Shown: positions 4,531-6,440 of the stretch, piece after piece
Numbering within the stretch: position 1 is the first letter of the stretch
Layout of the letters: every line of letters begins with the position of its first letter
DNA from: an uncultured Alphaproteobacteria bacterium
GTDB lineage: Bacteria; Pseudomonadota; Alphaproteobacteria; RF32; CAG-239
Reading direction: 5' to 3'
NCBI GenBank assembly: GCA_944391365.1
Contig: CALXTH010000143.1
Span: 1 to 6,440 of the forward strand
DNA length: 6,440 bases
Notes under the pieces: generated by a model
What the model was told of the DNA's origin: nothing
Database searches by the model: none
The model's input: the letters and a program-made list of their open reading frames with translations, nothing else
Program-made: the position numbers and the translations under genes

Positions 4531-5070
4531 ATGGATAGCAACAATTTAATGCAAGCGCTTTATGCTATGGACTGGGAACGGATTAAAACCAAACTCAACG
4601 CTGGTGCGGATGTCAATTTCCCTTATAGCAAGCACGGTTGGACGCCTTTTATGTGGGCATGCCGGGAATTTTATGAGCCTGAAGCGATTAAAGCATTTCT
4701 GGCAGCCGGCGGCGATATTAATTCCCGCAATCAATATGAGGAAACGCCTTTTATCATTGCCGCCAAGCACCGGAGTTCACCGCAGACATTGTCGGTTTTG
4801 CTTAAAGCCGGAGCGGATATCAACGCGCAGGATAAATTCAGCAACACAGCGTTTGTTTATATCGTGAAGCATCCGCAGGCCATGATGCGGCTTCGGGTTT
4901 TGGATTTTATGATTGATAATGGCGCCGATCCGAATATCAAAAACAAGCACGGCAAAACCATTTGGGATTATGCCGCCTGTTTGCTTCGGTTTACCGGAAA
5001 TTTAACATTCAGGGCGCGAGCCACTTGGGACGACATCTGTTTGTTTCCAAACTGGTTAATTCCGGCGTGA
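4531..5070 (+). CDS. Ankyrin-repeat protein, C-terminus replaced by out-of-frame recombinase DNA
   Basis: ATG 4531 is preceded by GGAG at 6 bases. The in-frame ATG 4477, 18 codons upstream, lies within the G+C-rich palindrome and lacks a ribosome site. The 179-aa product has ankyrin units at about 1-34, 35-69, 70-103 and 104-141, with clear GADVN, GGDIN, GADIN and GADPN turns. It then starts a last unit, KTIWDYAA (residues 142-149). After residue 149 the ankyrin pattern stops: the last 30 residues come from DNA that, in the next frame, encodes a tyrosine-recombinase C-terminus. The original ankyrin gene therefore lost its 3' end at about 4977, and the present C-terminus is accidental. Most of the repeat fold survives, so the product may still be made and bind its partner. 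Its coding part looks visibly richer in G+C than the surrounding intergenic DNA. There is no signal peptide; partner and role are unknown. Confidence 0.7.
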   Translation: MDSNNLMQALYAMDWERIKTKLNAGADVNFPYSKHGWTPFMWACREFYEPEAIKAFLAAGGDINSRNQYEETPFIIAAKHRSSPQTLSVLLKAGADINAQDKFSNTAFVYIVKHPQAMMRLRVLDFMIDNGADPNIKNKHGKTIWDYAACLLRFTGNLTFRARATWDDICLFPNWLIPA

Positions 5071-5174
5071 ATATCTGTATTGTGCAGAAACTGGCTAATC
5101 ATAAAAACATCAGCACCACCCAGCATTATTTTAACTATAACGACCAAATGCTCGCCAACGCCGTGGAAAATTAG
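4977..5174 (+). pseudogene. 3' fragment of a tyrosine recombinase (phage-type integrase) gene
   Basis: A frame ending at TAG 5172-5174 encodes about 65 residues that match the C-terminal catalytic end of tyrosine recombinases. It has an H-x-x-R box (His codon 5022-5024, Arg codon 5031-5033), a second histidine in ANHKN (5100-5102), and the nucleophile region STTQHY with Tyr at 5127-5129, nine residues after that His as in the family. The ending NDQMLANAVEN resembles alphaproteobacterial integrases whose last residues read like VNDxMLxxAVE. The N-terminal arm, the core-binding domain and the first catalytic Arg are absent. Upstream of about 4977 the DNA belongs to an ankyrin gene in another frame. 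It is a dead remnant of an integrase, left at the junction by a deletion or recombination. Confidence 0.8.
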
Positions 5175-5182
5175 GATTTGAG

Positions 5183-5614
5183 ATGAAAACAGTAGATAGA
5201 GTTTGGTTTTTAAGCAATTGCGAATGGATTTATAACAATCGGCATAGGTTGAAAAATAGATCTTGTGTCAATTTTGTGTTGACAGGATTTGTCATCAATT
5301 CCTTCGGATGTCCTTATTACGGCTATGCTATTGATAAAATAACTCTCGGTAACCTAATGAAACTCTGGGACAACGGCTTTATGTTTCGTGGTTATCTGTT
5401 AATCCATTACCGTAGGCATCACAATAGTGATTACAGCAGTATTTCATATATCAAAGATAGGAAAGTTATTAGTTATGACTATTCCTGCCGGCCGCCGGAA
5501 GAACAATATATTCCATCACGGCTGATTTTGCAGATACTCAAAAACCTCCGTCGCTACCAGCCCGATGATTTGGATAATTATAGAACGGTGGAAGAATTGG
5601 CAGAGGTGTTATAG
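5183..5614 (+). CDS. Unrecognised 143-aa soluble protein
   Basis: ATG 5183 has AGGA (5173-5176) 6 bases upstream; the site overlaps the stop codon of the integrase fragment. The protein is rich in Tyr, Arg, Asn and Trp. It has a hydrophobic patch near residues 28-50 (CVNFVLTGFVINSF), a GCPYYGYAID segment, a MKLWDNGFMFRGYLL segment, and a C-terminal helical part (RLILQILKNLRRY). There is no clear signal peptide, membrane anchor or catalytic motif, and I recognise no family. It could be cargo of the element that supplied the integrase, since genes next to an integrase 3' end commonly are. Without its own visible promoter it may be read from the ankyrin transcript. The sequence is coherent over its full length, with a good ribosome site, so it is probably real. 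Confidence 0.68.
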   Translation: MKTVDRVWFLSNCEWIYNNRHRLKNRSCVNFVLTGFVINSFGCPYYGYAIDKITLGNLMKLWDNGFMFRGYLLIHYRRHHNSDYSSISYIKDRKVISYDYSCRPPEEQYIPSRLILQILKNLRRYQPDDLDNYRTVEELAEVL

Positions 5615-5670
5615 ATGAGTATGTCTAGGCTTTCCTTTGAAAAATGTGATTCTGTTGGAAGATTGTGTTC

Positions 5671-5699
5671 TTGACTTTTATTTTAGCAGATAATATAAT
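5671..5699 (+). promoter_or_regulatory. Strong sigma70-type promoter of hipBA, with possible overlapping operator
   Basis: TTGACT (5671-5676) and TATAAT (5694-5699) are separated by 17 bp, the best promoter in the window. A second TATAAT at 5714-5719 has no good -35. The start of transcription should fall near 5706, about 33 bases before the hipB start codon. A short inverted repeat ATATC/GATAT (5698-5702 and 5710-5714, 7-base gap) overlaps the -10 and the start. HipB proteins repress their own operon from such sites, so this is a plausible but weak operator candidate. Confidence 0.6.
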
Positions 5700-5738
5700 A
5701 TCCATAAATGATATATAATTACATTTGGAGATAATATA

Positions 5739-6038
5739 TTGTCTTTTATATTAAAATCACAGCAAGAGGTTATGCAAGAGATTGCCGAGAGGGCTAAGTT
5801 TAAGCGTTTGGAGCAAAATCTGACGCAGGAAGGTTTAGCGTTGCGTTCGGGCGTTAGTTTGGGAAGTATTAAACGTTTTGAACGAACCGGTGAGATTTCG
5901 CTTAAATCGCTGATTGATATTGCTTTGGCTTTGGGATGTTTGGAAGACTTTGATGCCTTGTTTGCAGACAATGCGCCGCGCGGCAGTTTGTTTGAAAGCA
6001 AAGAAGAGAAAAAACGCAAACGGGGGAGCATCAAATGA
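5739..6038 (+). CDS. hipB: HipB-type antitoxin/repressor (XRE-family helix-turn-helix)
   Basis: The 99-aa protein starts at TTG 5739, supported by GGAG at 5727-5730, 8 bases upstream. The first in-frame ATG is codon 12 and has no ribosome site. Residues about 14-72 form the Cro/C1-type helix-turn-helix: TQEGLALRSGV (29-39) then the recognition helix SLGSIKRFERTG (40-51), followed by the support helices ISLKSLIDIALALGCL. The C-terminus is basic (KKRKRGSIK). HipB binds operator DNA as a dimer and holds HipA inactive, repressing both genes. Its stop codon overlaps the hipA start (ATGA at 6035-6038), so the two are translationally coupled. A strong promoter lies just upstream. The assignment rests on the HTH, the small size and the hipA neighbour together. 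Confidence 0.85.
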   Translation: MSFILKSQQEVMQEIAERAKFKRLEQNLTQEGLALRSGVSLGSIKRFERTGEISLKSLIDIALALGCLEDFDALFADNAPRGSLFESKEEKKRKRGSIK

Positions 6039-6440
6039 GATTGAATGTTTTTTTGAACGCTTACGGCAAGCGACACTTTGTCGGGATTTTAGAAGAACAA
6101 GCACCACATATCTTTTTTGAATATTCACCGGAGTTTATTGCAACCGGAATAAATTTGTCCCCTTTTATGCTGCCGCTCAAATCACAAATCTTTGAAGACT
6201 CCAAACAGACCTTTGACGGTCTTTTCGGCGTGTTTAATGATAGCTTGCCTGACGGTTGGGGCTGTCTGCTTTTAGACCGACAATTACAAAAGAAAGGCTT
6301 GCGTTTGCAACAAATCACGCCTTTACAGCGTTTATCCTTGATTGGGCTTAATGCTATGGGGGCATTGGAATATGAACCCATTACCGAAAATGACAGCGAA
6401 TTTGTTGGTGATATAGAATTGGATTCACTTTGTTTGGAAG
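6035..6440 (+). CDS. hipA: HipA-type serine/threonine kinase toxin, N-terminal part
   Basis: ATG 6035 overlaps the hipB stop and has GGGAG 6 bases upstream, inside the hipB 3' end. The first 135 residues are present; the frame runs off the right edge. They carry the N-terminal subdomain of HipA: a beta-rich start (MRLNVFLNAYGKRHFVGIL), then GVFNDSLPDGWG (65-76), LLLDRQL, ITPLQRLSLIGLNAMGALEY (94-113) and EP. E. coli HipA phosphorylates glutamyl-tRNA synthetase (GltX) and halts growth; other HipA relatives act on other targets, so the substrate here is unknown. The ATP-binding and catalytic Asp residues would lie beyond the window, so activity cannot be judged. The gene was probably intact at least to here, as no frame break is seen. 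Confidence 0.88.
   Translation, partial: MRLNVFLNAYGKRHFVGILEEQAPHIFFEYSPEFIATGINLSPFMLPLKSQIFEDSKQTFDGLFGVFNDSLPDGWGCLLLDRQLQKKGLRLQQITPLQRLSLIGLNAMGALEYEPITENDSEFVGDIELDSLCLE

Noticed and set aside
5615..5674. Nineteen-codon ORF right after the 143-aa gene
   Set aside because: Very short, no family resemblance, and its end overlaps the -35 box of the hipBA promoter. An ATG following a stop codon is easily met by chance.
5678..6381. Minus-strand open frames opposite hipB and hipA (97-132 codons)
   Set aside because: They are antisense shadows of clear HipB and HipA coding sequence, without start signals.
1..6440. CRISPR array, tRNA or rRNA genes
   Set aside because: No regularly spaced long direct repeats, cloverleaf with a T-arm motif, or conserved rRNA stretch was seen. 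The only tandem repeat is the 21-bp coding repeat in the Fic gene.

Overview
The window is A+T-rich DNA from an accessory, mobile-element-rich region. I see no housekeeping genes, rRNA, tRNA or CRISPR array. Ankyrin-repeat proteins, a Fic protein, a HipBA pair and a tyrosine-recombinase tail of a type I associate with alphaproteobacterial integrases suggest a host-associated Gram-negative bacterium, perhaps a low-G+C alphaproteobacterium. That placement is a tentative inference.

Layout. (1) 1-920, minus strand: the first 17 codons of a serine recombinase run off the left edge, overlapped by a small unrecognised frame. Beyond a hairpin at 249-271 lies a decayed gene for a charged, helix-rich protein, broken by an amber codon and at least one frameshift. 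(2) 1027-2148, plus: an intact Fic-family protein with an N-terminal VbhA-like segment, a variant Fic motif, three 21-bp VDI repeats and a C-terminal winged helix. (3) 2149-2618: no convincing gene. It holds an unrecognised coding-like remnant, a terminator-shaped hairpin pointing leftward, and a near-perfect 16-bp inverted repeat just before the next gene. (4) 2619-3161, plus: a small coiled-coil plus ankyrin protein. (5) 4271 down to 3164, minus: three small genes of unknown function (a basic 92-aa protein, a four-segment membrane protein, and a 99-aa protein with no ATG start), behind a promoter carrying a LacI-type palindrome. (6) 4531-5174, plus: a second ankyrin gene cut in its last repeat and joined, out of frame, to the 3' end of a tyrosine-recombinase gene. 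(7) 5183-5614, plus: an unrecognised 143-aa protein. (8) 5671-6440, plus: a strong sigma70-like promoter, a HipB-type regulator starting at TTG, and the first 135 codons of HipA.

The likely theme is a layered mobile island. Two recombinase classes, two damaged genes and a chimeric junction record repeated insertion and deletion. The surviving genes are mostly self-regulating toxin-like modules (Fic with an internal inhibitory segment, HipBA) and ankyrin proteins. The most original parts are the three-gene minus-strand cluster with its operator-like palindrome and structured non-ATG start, the 2520-2595 inverted repeat, and the ankyrin/recombinase junction. None of these proves a new system from sequence alone.
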